From contig NZ_JANJZT010000026.1 in the NCBI RefSeq assembly GCF_024622975.1, positions 1 to 56,653 on the forward strand: a DNA stretch of 56,653 nt, written 5' to 3'. Shown piece after piece: positions 26,284 through 34,224 of this stretch (positions within the stretch are counted from its first letter, which is position 1; each line of letters starts with the position of its first letter). Origin of the DNA: Blautia caecimuris (GTDB taxonomy: Bacteria > Bacillota > Clostridia > Lachnospirales > Lachnospiraceae). The notes beneath the pieces were generated by a model. That model worked only from the letters and a program-made list of their open reading frames with translations, did not search any database and was not told the origin of the DNA. Position numbers and translations under genes: made by a program.

Positions 26284-27498
26284 TTAAATCTGTGTTATAC
26301 GATGGATTGCTTCCTGTGTGGTTTCGTAGGAACCAAATGCTGTCAAACGAAAAAAGCCTTCTCCATGAGCGCCGAATCCGGATCCTGGAGTACCCACTAC
26401 ATGCGCATTTCTCAGAAGATGATCAAAAAACTCCCAGGAGGACATCTGATCCGGTGTTTTCAGCCAGATATAAGGAGCATTCACTCCTCCGGAGACGGAA
26501 TATCCGGCTTTTTTCAGTTCACTGTAGATATAATGGGCATTTCTCATATAATATGCCACCTGTTCCCGAAGCTGTTTTTTTCCTTCCTGAGAATACACCG
26601 CCTCTCCGGCTCTCTGAACAATGTAAGGAGCTCCATTAAACTTGGTTCCATGACGTCGTGCCCATAACCTGTGAAGCGACACTCCATCGCGAACCAGTTC
26701 CCGGGGTATCACCGTAAATCCAAGACGCACACCGGTAAATCCGGCATTTTTTGAAAAGCTGCGCAGCTCAATCGCACAGGTTCTTGCCCCGTTGCATTCA
26801 TAAATACTGTGAGGGATATCTGTTTCCGTAATATACGCCTCATAAGCTGCATCATAAATAATCACTGCACCTGTACGATTGGCATAGTCCACCCATTCCT
26901 GAAGCTTTTCCTTGGTAATGGCAGCGCCGCTTGGATTGTTCGGAAAACAAAGATAGATCAGATCCGGCACTTCTTCCGGAATCTCGGGAAGGAATCCATT
27001 GGATTCCAGACAGGGCATATAGATCACTCCGTCAAAATTTTCCTTTTCTTTGTTATAAGCCCCGGTCCTTCCCGCCATCACATTGGTGTCCACGTAAACC
27101 GGATAAACCGGATCACAGACAGCCACCTTATTATCTGCCCCAAAGATCTCCTGGATATTTCCGGAATCGCTTTTTGCTCCGTCAGAAATAAATATCTCAT
27201 CTGCTGAAATGTTACATCCTCTGTCTTTGTAGTCATTCTTTGCAATGGCATCTCTCAAAAATTCATAGCCCAGATCCGGTGCATACCCCCGGAAAGTTTC
27301 CTGATGTGCCATTTCATCCACTGATCTGTGAAGACTTTCAATAATTGCCGGGGCAAGAGGCTGTGTCACATCTCCAATTCCAAGGCGAAGGATTCTGGCT
27401 TCCGGATTTTCCTTTTGAAAAGTGGACACTTTTCCGGCAATTGTGGAAAACAGATAACTGCCCGGCAGTTTCAGATAGTTTCTATTTACTGTTACCAT
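26284..27498 (-). CDS. dapL: LL-diaminopimelate aminotransferase
   Basis: DapL makes LL-diaminopimelate from tetrahydrodipicolinate and glutamate in one step, giving lysine and the peptidoglycan cross-linking residue without the succinylase or acetylase branches. The 404-residue class I/II aminotransferase starts VNRNYLKLPGSYLFSTIA and has LRLGIGDVTQPL, LCFPNNPSGAA, the cofactor lysine in RSFSKNAGFTGVRLG and a C-terminal FFRLTAFGS with the arginine for the substrate carboxylate, all characteristic of DapL. Its ATG is three bases after the gatB stop, so it is the last gene of the operon. It is glutamate-dependent, which fits that setting. Confidence 0.95.
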   Translation of the reverse strand: MVTVNRNYLKLPGSYLFSTIAGKVSTFQKENPEARILRLGIGDVTQPLAPAIIESLHRSVDEMAHQETFRGYAPDLGYEFLRDAIAKNDYKDRGCNISADEIFISDGAKSDSGNIQEIFGADNKVAVCDPVYPVYVDTNVMAGRTGAYNKEKENFDGVIYMPCLESNGFLPEIPEEVPDLIYLCFPNNPSGAAITKEKLQEWVDYANRTGAVIIYDAAYEAYITETDIPHSIYECNGARTCAIELRSFSKNAGFTGVRLGFTVIPRELVRDGVSLHRLWARRHGTKFNGAPYIVQRAGEAVYSQEGKKQLREQVAYYMRNAHYIYSELKKAGYSVSGGVNAPYIWLKTPDQMSSWEFFDHLLRNAHVVGTPGSGFGAHGEGFFRLTAFGSYETTQEAIHRITQI

Positions 27499-27501
27499 AT
27501 T

Positions 27502-28944
27502 CTATCTCCTGTTCTTGTTTATTTCTTCCGTAAGGGCGTCCCTTACCGCCTCAGGGCTTGCTGTACCCTTCAATTCTCTCATCATCTGACCTACAAAAAA
27601 ACCGAATACTTTATCCTTACCTCCCAGAAGCTCTGAAAAAGGACCCGGATTCTCTGCAAGAACCTTCTGAACCACACGCTGCATAAGATCGTCATTCTGC
27701 ACGATCCCCAGACCATGCTCCCGGACAAAAACTTCCGGTTCTGTATCTTCGTTAAAGATATGCTCAAATACCTTTTTTGCATTGGCAGGGCTGACCTTCT
27801 TTTCCTCTACCATATAAATCAGCCGTGCAAGGTGTTTCGGCGAAAAACAAACCTTTTCCGGTTCTGTACCGTATTCTTTTATCAGGCGAAGAACTTCCCC
27901 CATAAACCATGCTGCTGTCCTTTTGGGATTCTGACTGAGTTCTGCTGTTTTTTCAAAAAGATCAGCCAGATGTGCCGATTCCGTCAAAACTCTGGCATCA
28001 TAATCGGAAAGTCCCATCTCATCCTGATATATCTGCTGCTTTTCTTCCCGCAGCTGTGGCTGCGTATTACGGATTCTCTGAATCCATTCATCTGAAATAT
28101 GAACCGGCGGCAGATCCGGATCCGGAAAATATCGATAATCCTTAGCGTCTTCCTTTGATCTCATGGCACGAGAGCTTTCTTTATTGTCGTCCCACCGCCT
28201 TGTCTCCTGAATTACCGGCCTTCCCATTTCAAGAAGCTCGATCTGTCTCTCCCGTTCAGCTTCAATCGCTCTTGTGATGGCTTTGAAAGAATTCAGGTTC
28301 TTCATCTCTGTTCTGGTTCCCCAGACATCGCTTCCTGACTCACAGACAGAAAGGTTGACATCTGCACGCATGGAACCTTCCTGAAGCTTACAGTCCGAAA
28401 TTCCAAGATACTGCATCATACAGCGAAGTTTATCCAGATATGCAATAACCTCCTCAGCGCTTCTCATATCCGGTTCGGAAACAATCTCGATCAGAGGTAC
28501 TCCGCTTCTATTATAATCTACCAGTGAACAGTCTTCCCATTCGTCATGGATCAGTTTACCAGCATCTTCTTCCATATGTATTTCATGGATCCTGATCTTT
28601 TTCTTTCCGGCTGAGGTTTCAATCTCTATCCATCCATCATGACACAACGGCAGATAGAGCTGTGATATCTGATAATTCTGCGGATTGTCAGGATAAAAAT
28701 AATTTTTCCGGTCAAATTTGCATAGTTGATTGATCTGACAATTTGCCGCAATTCCGGCTTTCAGTGCAAATTCCACCACCTGACGGTTCAGAACCGGAAG
28801 AGAACCGGGCATCCCGGCACATACCGGACAGGTATGGGTATTTGGCTCTCCGCCAAATTCCGTAGAACAGCCGCAGAAAATTTTGGTTTTTGTGGCAAGC
28901 TCTATATGAACCTCCAGTCCGATCACGGTCTTATACTGTCTCAT
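27502..28944 (-). CDS. gatB: Asp/Glu-tRNA(Asn/Gln) amidotransferase subunit B
   Basis: GatB is the kinase and tRNA-binding subunit of GatCAB, which amidates misacylated Asp-tRNA-Asn and Glu-tRNA-Gln. The 480 residues show the GLEVHIELATKTKIFC start, zinc-site cysteines in CGCSTEFG and CPVCAGMPG, and the C-terminal YqeY-like tail domain (about 330-480) with ANAKKVFEHIF, which contacts tRNA. It overlaps gatA by four bases (ATGA), which ensures coupled translation. Confidence 0.96.
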   Translation of the reverse strand: MRQYKTVIGLEVHIELATKTKIFCGCSTEFGGEPNTHTCPVCAGMPGSLPVLNRQVVEFALKAGIAANCQINQLCKFDRKNYFYPDNPQNYQISQLYLPLCHDGWIEIETSAGKKKIRIHEIHMEEDAGKLIHDEWEDCSLVDYNRSGVPLIEIVSEPDMRSAEEVIAYLDKLRCMMQYLGISDCKLQEGSMRADVNLSVCESGSDVWGTRTEMKNLNSFKAITRAIEAERERQIELLEMGRPVIQETRRWDDNKESSRAMRSKEDAKDYRYFPDPDLPPVHISDEWIQRIRNTQPQLREEKQQIYQDEMGLSDYDARVLTESAHLADLFEKTAELSQNPKRTAAWFMGEVLRLIKEYGTEPEKVCFSPKHLARLIYMVEEKKVSPANAKKVFEHIFNEDTEPEVFVREHGLGIVQNDDLMQRVVQKVLAENPGPFSELLGGKDKVFGFFVGQMMRELKGTASPEAVRDALTEEINKNRR

Positions 28945-30413
28945 ACCTCTGTGCCTCCTTTTTCTGCTGATGGAAATTTCCCCCGTGCATTTTCAAATAC
29001 AGCCGCTGACCGGATCAGCGTATTTTCTCCAAAACAAGGGCCAATCATCTGAAATCCTACGGGCAGCCCTTTTCTGTCAAAGCCACCCGGAAGGGAAATG
29101 GCAGGAAGGGCGCAGAGATTTACTGCTACTGTATAAATATCACCCAGATACATGGTAAGAGGATCTTTCAGGCTTTCTCCCAGCTTTGGAGCCGTATGGG
29201 GAGCCGCCGGAGCAAGAATCACATCATACTTCTCAAAGGCCTGGTCAAATTCTTTTTTAATCAGAGCTTTTGCCTTTAATGCTTTCAGATAATAAGCGTC
29301 ATAATAACCGGAGCTCAAAACAAATGAGCCCAGCATGATTCTGTTTTTTACCTCTTTTCCGAACCCCTGCGTTCTTGTTTTTCTGTACATATCATGAAGT
29401 CCCTGATATTCTGCCGCACGAAATCCATACTTTACACCGTCAAATCTTTCCAGATTGGAGCTTGCTTCTGCACAGGCAATGATATAATATGCCGGGATTA
29501 CATATTCCGTGGTTTTCATTGAAAAAAATTCCACTTCAGCTCCCAGTTCCTCCAAAAGCTTCAGAGAAGCAAGAAAAACCTTGCGGACTCCTTCTTCCAT
29601 TCCCTCTGCCATATATTCTTCAGGAACGCCAAACCGCATTCCCTTCAGATCTTTCCCTGAAGTCAGCCCAGGTTTCGGAAGTTCTCTCCTGAGAGAAGTG
29701 CTGTCCTTTGGATCATATCCGGCAATTACCTGAAGGAGAGCAGCACAGTCTTCTGTATTTTTTCCCACAGGACCAATCTGATCAAGAGAAGACGCATATG
29801 CCACCAGACCATATCGGGATACGGTTCCATAGGTTGGCTTGATTCCGGTCACTCCGCAAAAAGCGCTGGGCTGACGAATGGAACCGCCTGTGTCGGATCC
29901 AAGAGCCATATATGCCTCTCCGGCCGCAACTGCCGCACAGGAACCCCCTGATGAACCGCCCGGTACATGCTCTGTATTCCACGGATTTGCCGTAACACCA
30001 AAAGCAGATGTTTCTGTTGTACTTCCCATGGCAAATTCGTCCATATTCGTTTTTCCTATGAGGATCATTCCTGCCTGTTCCAGACGGTCGATCACCTCAG
30101 CCTGATATGTAGGAATAAAATTTTCCAGTATTCCGGATGCACAGGTTGTCTTTTTACCTCTGATACAGATATTATCCTTTACCGCGATCGGTACTCCTGC
30201 CAAAGGACCTGTATAGATTCCCTGCTCAATTCCTTTCTGAACCTGCTCTGCCCTCTTATATGCGTCCTCTTCATAAAGATCCAAGTATGCATGAATTTTC
30301 TTTTCTTTTTTTCTGATCTGGTGAAACACACTTTCTACACTGTCTGAAACGCAGATCTTTTTTCCCCTGATATTACGGGACAGTTCCAGTGCAGTCATCT
30401 GGCTTAATTCCAT
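28941..30413 (-). CDS. gatA: Asp/Glu-tRNA(Asn/Gln) amidotransferase subunit A
   Basis: GatA is the glutaminase subunit, an amidase-signature enzyme that releases ammonia from glutamine and sends it to GatB. The Ser-cisSer-Lys triad is visible in VAVKDNI, GGSSGGSCAAVAAG and GSDTGGSIRQPSAFCG. The 490-residue length is normal. The gene is 12 bases after gatC and overlaps gatB. Its use of glutamine links it to the upstream glnA. Confidence 0.96.
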   Translation of the reverse strand: MELSQMTALELSRNIRGKKICVSDSVESVFHQIRKKEKKIHAYLDLYEEDAYKRAEQVQKGIEQGIYTGPLAGVPIAVKDNICIRGKKTTCASGILENFIPTYQAEVIDRLEQAGMILIGKTNMDEFAMGSTTETSAFGVTANPWNTEHVPGGSSGGSCAAVAAGEAYMALGSDTGGSIRQPSAFCGVTGIKPTYGTVSRYGLVAYASSLDQIGPVGKNTEDCAALLQVIAGYDPKDSTSLRRELPKPGLTSGKDLKGMRFGVPEEYMAEGMEEGVRKVFLASLKLLEELGAEVEFFSMKTTEYVIPAYYIIACAEASSNLERFDGVKYGFRAAEYQGLHDMYRKTRTQGFGKEVKNRIMLGSFVLSSGYYDAYYLKALKAKALIKKEFDQAFEKYDVILAPAAPHTAPKLGESLKDPLTMYLGDIYTVAVNLCALPAISLPGGFDRKGLPVGFQMIGPCFGENTLIRSAAVFENARGKFPSAEKGGTEV

Positions 30414-30425
30414 TTATGTCACTTC

Positions 30426-30719
30426 CTATCCTATTGTCTTCGGCACATGATACTGGCCGTCTTTTGTTCTTGGCGCATTAAACAGCATGGCAGTTTTCTG
30501 GTTTTCATTTACGATTTCATCCTCACGGAACACATTCTCACTGCCAAAAATATGGGACATAGGCTCTGTACCTTCTGTATCCAGCTGATCCAGCTTCTCT
30601 ACATAGGTAAGCATTTTCTGCATTTCCGCCCGTGCGGCCTCCCGTTCTTCCTCTTCCAGAGAAAGCTTTGCAAGAAGGCAGACATTTTCCATTGTTTCAT
30701 CATCTATGATCTTTGCCAT
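30426..30719 (-). CDS. gatC: Asp/Glu-tRNA(Asn/Gln) amidotransferase subunit C
   Basis: This small (97-residue) belt protein wraps around GatA and holds it to GatB. It has the usual N-terminal helix (VCLLAKLSLEEEEREAARAE), LTYVEKLDQLDTEGTEPMSH and the FREDEIV segment. It is the first of the three gat genes, 63 bases after the AspRS gene, in the order C-A-B. Confidence 0.95.
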   Translation of the reverse strand: MAKIIDDETMENVCLLAKLSLEEEEREAARAEMQKMLTYVEKLDQLDTEGTEPMSHIFGSENVFREDEIVNENQKTAMLFNAPRTKDGQYHVPKTIG

Positions 30720-30782
30720 GGATATTCCTCTTTTCTGCTTTTTGATTCCCTGTTAACCTGAAATATTTTTCCTGTATCCGGA

Positions 30783-32114
30783 TCAGGGTTCCAGACGGTT
30801 CATGTCTCTTGGAAACAAACAGGCTTCACGGACATTTTCCTCTCCCAGAAGCTGCATCGTCAGCCGTTCCAGGCCAATCCCCAATCCGCCATGAGGCGGC
30901 ATACCATGTTTAAAAGCATCCAGATACTGTTCCATGCCTTCTTCTTCCATCCCTCTGTCTGCAATCTTGGCGGTAAGCTGCTGATAATCATGAATGCGCT
31001 GTCCTCCAGTTGTAACCTCAAGACCACGGAACAAAAGATCAAAGCTCAGCGTAAAACGCGGATCTGCCGGATCATCCATTGCATAAAACGGCCGCTTTTT
31101 TGACGGGTAATGAGTGACAAATACAAAATCAGAATTATATTCTTCCTTAAAATACCTTCCGATCAGAGCTTCCTCCTCCGGTTCCAGATCGTAAGGATTG
31201 CGGACGGGCCTGTTATATTTTTCTGAAACAAGTTCTTTTGCCTTCTCAAACTGTACTGCCGGAATCCTGTCTACATTTGGAAGCTCCAGTTTCAATAAAG
31301 ACAGTTCTTTATCATAACTTTTTTTTAAAAGAGCCATGGCATATTGAAGATATCCGGTTTCCATGGACATGATTTCCTGAAAGCTGTCTATATATCCCAT
31401 TTCCAGATCCAGACTGGTATATTCGTTTAAGTGACGTTTGGTATTGTGCTTTTCCGCCCGGAATACAGGACCTGTTTCAAACACTCTGTCAAATACTCCC
31501 ACCATCATCTGTTTATAAAACTGCGGACTTTGCGCCAGAACAGCCGGCTTATGAAAATAACTCAGTTTAAAAACATTTGCTCCGCCCTCTGCTCCTCTGG
31601 CTCCTAATTTTGGGGTATGGATCTCTGTAAAACCATGTTCATAAAGATAATCCCGAAAAGCTCTCACAAGAGCCTCCTGAATCCTGAATTTGGAACGTTC
31701 CCTGATATTTCGAAGCGCAACGGAACGCATATTCAGCTTTGACTCAAGCGAAGTATTCAGTTTCCATTTGTCTATGGCAAGAGGCATAGATTCTACCGGG
31801 AAAGACAATATCTTCACACCTGTGATCCTCAGTTCCCGTCCATGAGGAGCCCGCTCCTCTTTTTTCAGAATTCCTTTCACCTGTACAGTCATTGCTTCTT
31901 TCAGCTGATGAACTGAACAGTCCGGAATTTTATTTTCCAGAACAGTCTGAAACAGCCCCTCTCTTTTTCTCAATATTATAAAAGCCACATCGCCCATATT
32001 TCGGATGCTGTGAACGGCTCCTTCAATCACTGCTTCCCGGTCCAGCAGGGAAGTACTCATAAGCTCATCCCAGTCCGTACTGTTTTTTTTCCATTTCCCA
32101 TCCGTATATTCCAT
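30783..32114 (-). CDS. aspS2: Archaeal-type (nondiscriminating) aspartyl-tRNA synthetase
   Basis: A 443-residue class IIb synthetase: N-terminal OB fold with anticodon binding (about 20-120), and catalytic domain with motif 2 VFRAEKHNTKRHLNEYTSLD and motif 3 GGLGIGLERLTMQLLG. The short form without the large GAD insertion of bacterial AspRS is the archaeal/AspRS2 type, which charges tRNA-Asn as well as tRNA-Asp. The next three genes make GatCAB, which turns Asp-tRNA-Asn into Asn-tRNA-Asn; together they are the indirect route to Asn-tRNA. The start at 32114 is chosen because GGAGG lies eight bases before; the earlier ATG (32129) overlaps that site. A normal bacterial aspS is likely elsewhere. 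Confidence 0.88.
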   Translation of the reverse strand: MEYTDGKWKKNSTDWDELMSTSLLDREAVIEGAVHSIRNMGDVAFIILRKREGLFQTVLENKIPDCSVHQLKEAMTVQVKGILKKEERAPHGRELRITGVKILSFPVESMPLAIDKWKLNTSLESKLNMRSVALRNIRERSKFRIQEALVRAFRDYLYEHGFTEIHTPKLGARGAEGGANVFKLSYFHKPAVLAQSPQFYKQMMVGVFDRVFETGPVFRAEKHNTKRHLNEYTSLDLEMGYIDSFQEIMSMETGYLQYAMALLKKSYDKELSLLKLELPNVDRIPAVQFEKAKELVSEKYNRPVRNPYDLEPEEEALIGRYFKEEYNSDFVFVTHYPSKKRPFYAMDDPADPRFTLSFDLLFRGLEVTTGGQRIHDYQQLTAKIADRGMEEEGMEQYLDAFKHGMPPHGGLGIGLERLTMQLLGEENVREACLFPRDMNRLEP

Positions 32115-32167
32115 ATCCTCATCCTCCATTACGTCAGTGGCTTATTATTTTTTCATGTTACTCCTCG

Positions 32168-32716
32168 TTATTCCTCAAAAAACAGCATCAGGATCATCTG
32201 GGCTGTTTCCACCATGTTCGTTCCTGAATCCATACTGCATTTCTGTATATAGCGATATGCTTCCTCCTCACTGAGGTGGTTTCTCTGCATCAGGATCAGT
32301 TTTGCATTGGAAATATAATTCTGCTCTTTCCAGCTTCTGTTCTTGTTTTTTTTCTTTTCTTTCCTTCTGCGTCGTTCCTGCTGAGTCAGCATCATATGAA
32401 CAGTATTAATCAGATCGCAGGTCTTGACAGGCATTTCCACACAGAGGACAGAATCCGGTACCTGGCATATAAACCCTGCCGATGCCAGCAGGAGCATTTC
32501 AAATCCCTCCGGCATACATTCCTTAATCTCCAGATATCCTGTATCAGAAAGCCGGCGTCCACATATCAGCACACCATTTCCAAGCTCCGATAAATAAGAA
32601 AGAGCGCCTGATCCGGAACTGCTCACTGCCGCCACCGAAAAACCATGCCGTTCCAGAACCGCACGCAGCTTCTTTGCGTCTTCAATTTTCGGTAATGCGA
32701 TCACAATGCTGTCCAT
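32168..32716 (-). CDS. ANTAR-domain RNA-binding antiterminator with pseudo-receiver
   Basis: The 182-residue protein ends in an ANTAR domain (about 120-180: NYISNAKLILMQRNHLSEEE ... NMVETAQMIL), a three-helix fold that binds RNA hairpins and prevents termination. A basic helix with RRRRKEKKKNKNR joins it to an N-terminal receiver-like domain (1-110). That domain lacks the phosphoacceptor: GVLICGRRLSD has glycine where aspartate is expected, and the acidic DD pair of beta-1 is not visible. Control by phosphorylation is therefore unlikely, and a ligand or protein partner is more plausible. It lies 47 bases after glnA. From memory, an ANTAR gene next to glnA (nitR) has been described in a solvent-producing Clostridium. 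Likely targets are the leader terminators of glnA, pyrG, glnN and amt in this window. Confidence 0.85.
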   Translation of the reverse strand: MDSIVIALPKIEDAKKLRAVLERHGFSVAAVSSSGSGALSYLSELGNGVLICGRRLSDTGYLEIKECMPEGFEMLLLASAGFICQVPDSVLCVEMPVKTCDLINTVHMMLTQQERRRRKEKKKNKNRSWKEQNYISNAKLILMQRNHLSEEEAYRYIQKCSMDSGTNMVETAQMILMLFFEE

Positions 32717-32763
32717 ATGTTCCTCTCCTTAATCCTTCCAAAACCCGGATTCCTTTTTACGGG

Positions 32764-34059
32764 CTACAGACGGTACAAATACTCCTCAACCTCCCAGTCT
32801 GTTACCTGCCGCGTATATCTCAGCCATTCTTTTTTCTTAGACTCCACATAAATCCTGCAGAAATCCTCTCCCAGGATTTCTCTGATCCAGGAACTGTTTT
32901 CAAAAATATCGATTGCTTCTTTCAAAGTCTCCGGAAGACAGTCCGGATTCTCCGTTTCCCCCGCTTTCAGAGGAACCAGCCGTTTTCGAATACCGTCCAT
33001 CCCTGCTGCCAGGCATACCGCCAGCACAAGATAAGGATTTGCCGCAGCATCCGGGCTCCTCAGTTCTACCATGGACTCCTGTCCTCTGAAAAACGGGATC
33101 CTTACAAGAGATTTCTGATCTGAATCTGTCCAGGTAAGTTCAGTAGGCGCCCCGTATCCGGGAACCAGGCGCTTGTAAGAATTCACCAGCGGATTGGTGA
33201 TCAGCGCCATTTCTCTGCTGTGTGCAAGAAGACCTCCTGCAAAATAAAATGCCGCATCACTGATTTTCCCCGGTGTCTCCTTACACTCAAAAATATTCTG
33301 TCCGTCTTTTACAAGAGAAAATTTCAGATGCATACCGGAACCATTAAACTCTGATCTGGGCTTTGGCATAAAAGTTGCATGGAGTCCATGGCGTCTGGCA
33401 ACTGTACGGACTGCCATCTTAAAAGTCATGACACAGTCGGCGATCCTGCCCGCTTCCCCGTATCTGAAATCAATTTCATGCTGTGCCGGTGCTTTTTCAT
33501 GGTGGGAGGATTCTACCTCCACCCCCATATCTTCCAAAGTAAGAACCATGTCTCTCCGTGCGTTTTCTCCAAGATCCAGAGGACTCACATCCAAATATCC
33601 TGCCTGCTCATGACTGACAGTAGTGGGAATTCCATTATCGTCTGTATGAAACAGAAAAAACTCACATTCCGGATCTGCAAAAAACGTATATCCTTCTTCT
33701 CCTGCTTTTTCCAGATTCTGCTTCAGGATATATCGTGAACTGTTCTTATACGGTGTACCGTCTGCACAGTAGAGGTCACACAGAAATCTGGCCACCTTTC
33801 CCTGCTGAGGCCGCCAGGGAAGGATTGCAAACGTATCAAGATCCGGGTAAAGAAACATTTCTGCCTCATTCTCCATACATTCACCTGTTATCAGTGTCCA
33901 GTCTACTCTGCATCTGTTATCCAGTACCCGCGGAAGTTCTCTGGATGTCACTGCGATATTTTTAATAACACCAAACATATCTGTAAACTGAAGGCGGATA
34001 AATTCCACATCCTCTTCTTCAACCAGCTGTAATATTTCCTTTCTGGAATAATTCCCCAT
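32764..34059 (-). CDS. glnA: Glutamine synthetase type I
   Basis: GlnA makes glutamine from glutamate, ammonia and ATP. The 431 residues have the beta-grasp N-domain (EDVEFIRLQFTDMFGVIKNI) and the catalytic barrel with FFADPECEFFLF, SHHEKAPAQHEIDF, FNGSGMHLKFSL and the final NPYLVLAV. The length fits the GSI-alpha group, which is feedback-inhibited and not adenylylated. It is first in an operon with the ANTAR regulator, aspS2, gatCAB and dapL, behind a perfect promoter and a leader terminator. GGAGAG precedes the ATG. Confidence 0.95.
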   Translation of the reverse strand: MGNYSRKEILQLVEEEDVEFIRLQFTDMFGVIKNIAVTSRELPRVLDNRCRVDWTLITGECMENEAEMFLYPDLDTFAILPWRPQQGKVARFLCDLYCADGTPYKNSSRYILKQNLEKAGEEGYTFFADPECEFFLFHTDDNGIPTTVSHEQAGYLDVSPLDLGENARRDMVLTLEDMGVEVESSHHEKAPAQHEIDFRYGEAGRIADCVMTFKMAVRTVARRHGLHATFMPKPRSEFNGSGMHLKFSLVKDGQNIFECKETPGKISDAAFYFAGGLLAHSREMALITNPLVNSYKRLVPGYGAPTELTWTDSDQKSLVRIPFFRGQESMVELRSPDAAANPYLVLAVCLAAGMDGIRKRLVPLKAGETENPDCLPETLKEAIDIFENSSWIREILGEDFCRIYVESKKKEWLRYTRQVTDWEVEEYLYRL

Positions 34060-34084
34060 GTTATTCTCTCCTTAATCGCTAAAT

Positions 34085-34131
34085 TAAAAAAGGCGCACTT
34101 CCAACAGTATCCCCATTGAAAGAACGCCTTT
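34085..34131 (-). terminator. Leader terminator of the glnA operon
   Basis: Minus-strand hairpin AAAGGCG (34131-34125) with CGCCTTT (34095-34089), an inner imperfect stem TTCTTTCAA/TTGGAAGTG and an 11-base loop, then six T. It begins about six bases after the predicted start site and ends 26 bases before glnA. The motif CAAAGGCGT at its 5' edge recurs in three other leaders of this window. Read-through must be allowed for glnA to be made. Confidence 0.8.
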
Positions 34132-34143
34132 GTTCATGCAGGT

Positions 34144-34172
34144 ATTATAGCAATGTGTTTTTCCTTTGTCAA
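34144..34172 (-). promoter_or_regulatory. glnA operon promoter
   Basis: Minus strand TTGACA (34172-34167), 17 bases, TATAAT (34149-34144): consensus in both boxes and spacing. It lies in the 165-base gap after gltD. Confidence 0.88.
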
Positions 34173-34224
34173 CAAATTCCTGAAGAAGATCTCCTATAAA
34201 CTTTCGACAAAATTCTTCACAGAA

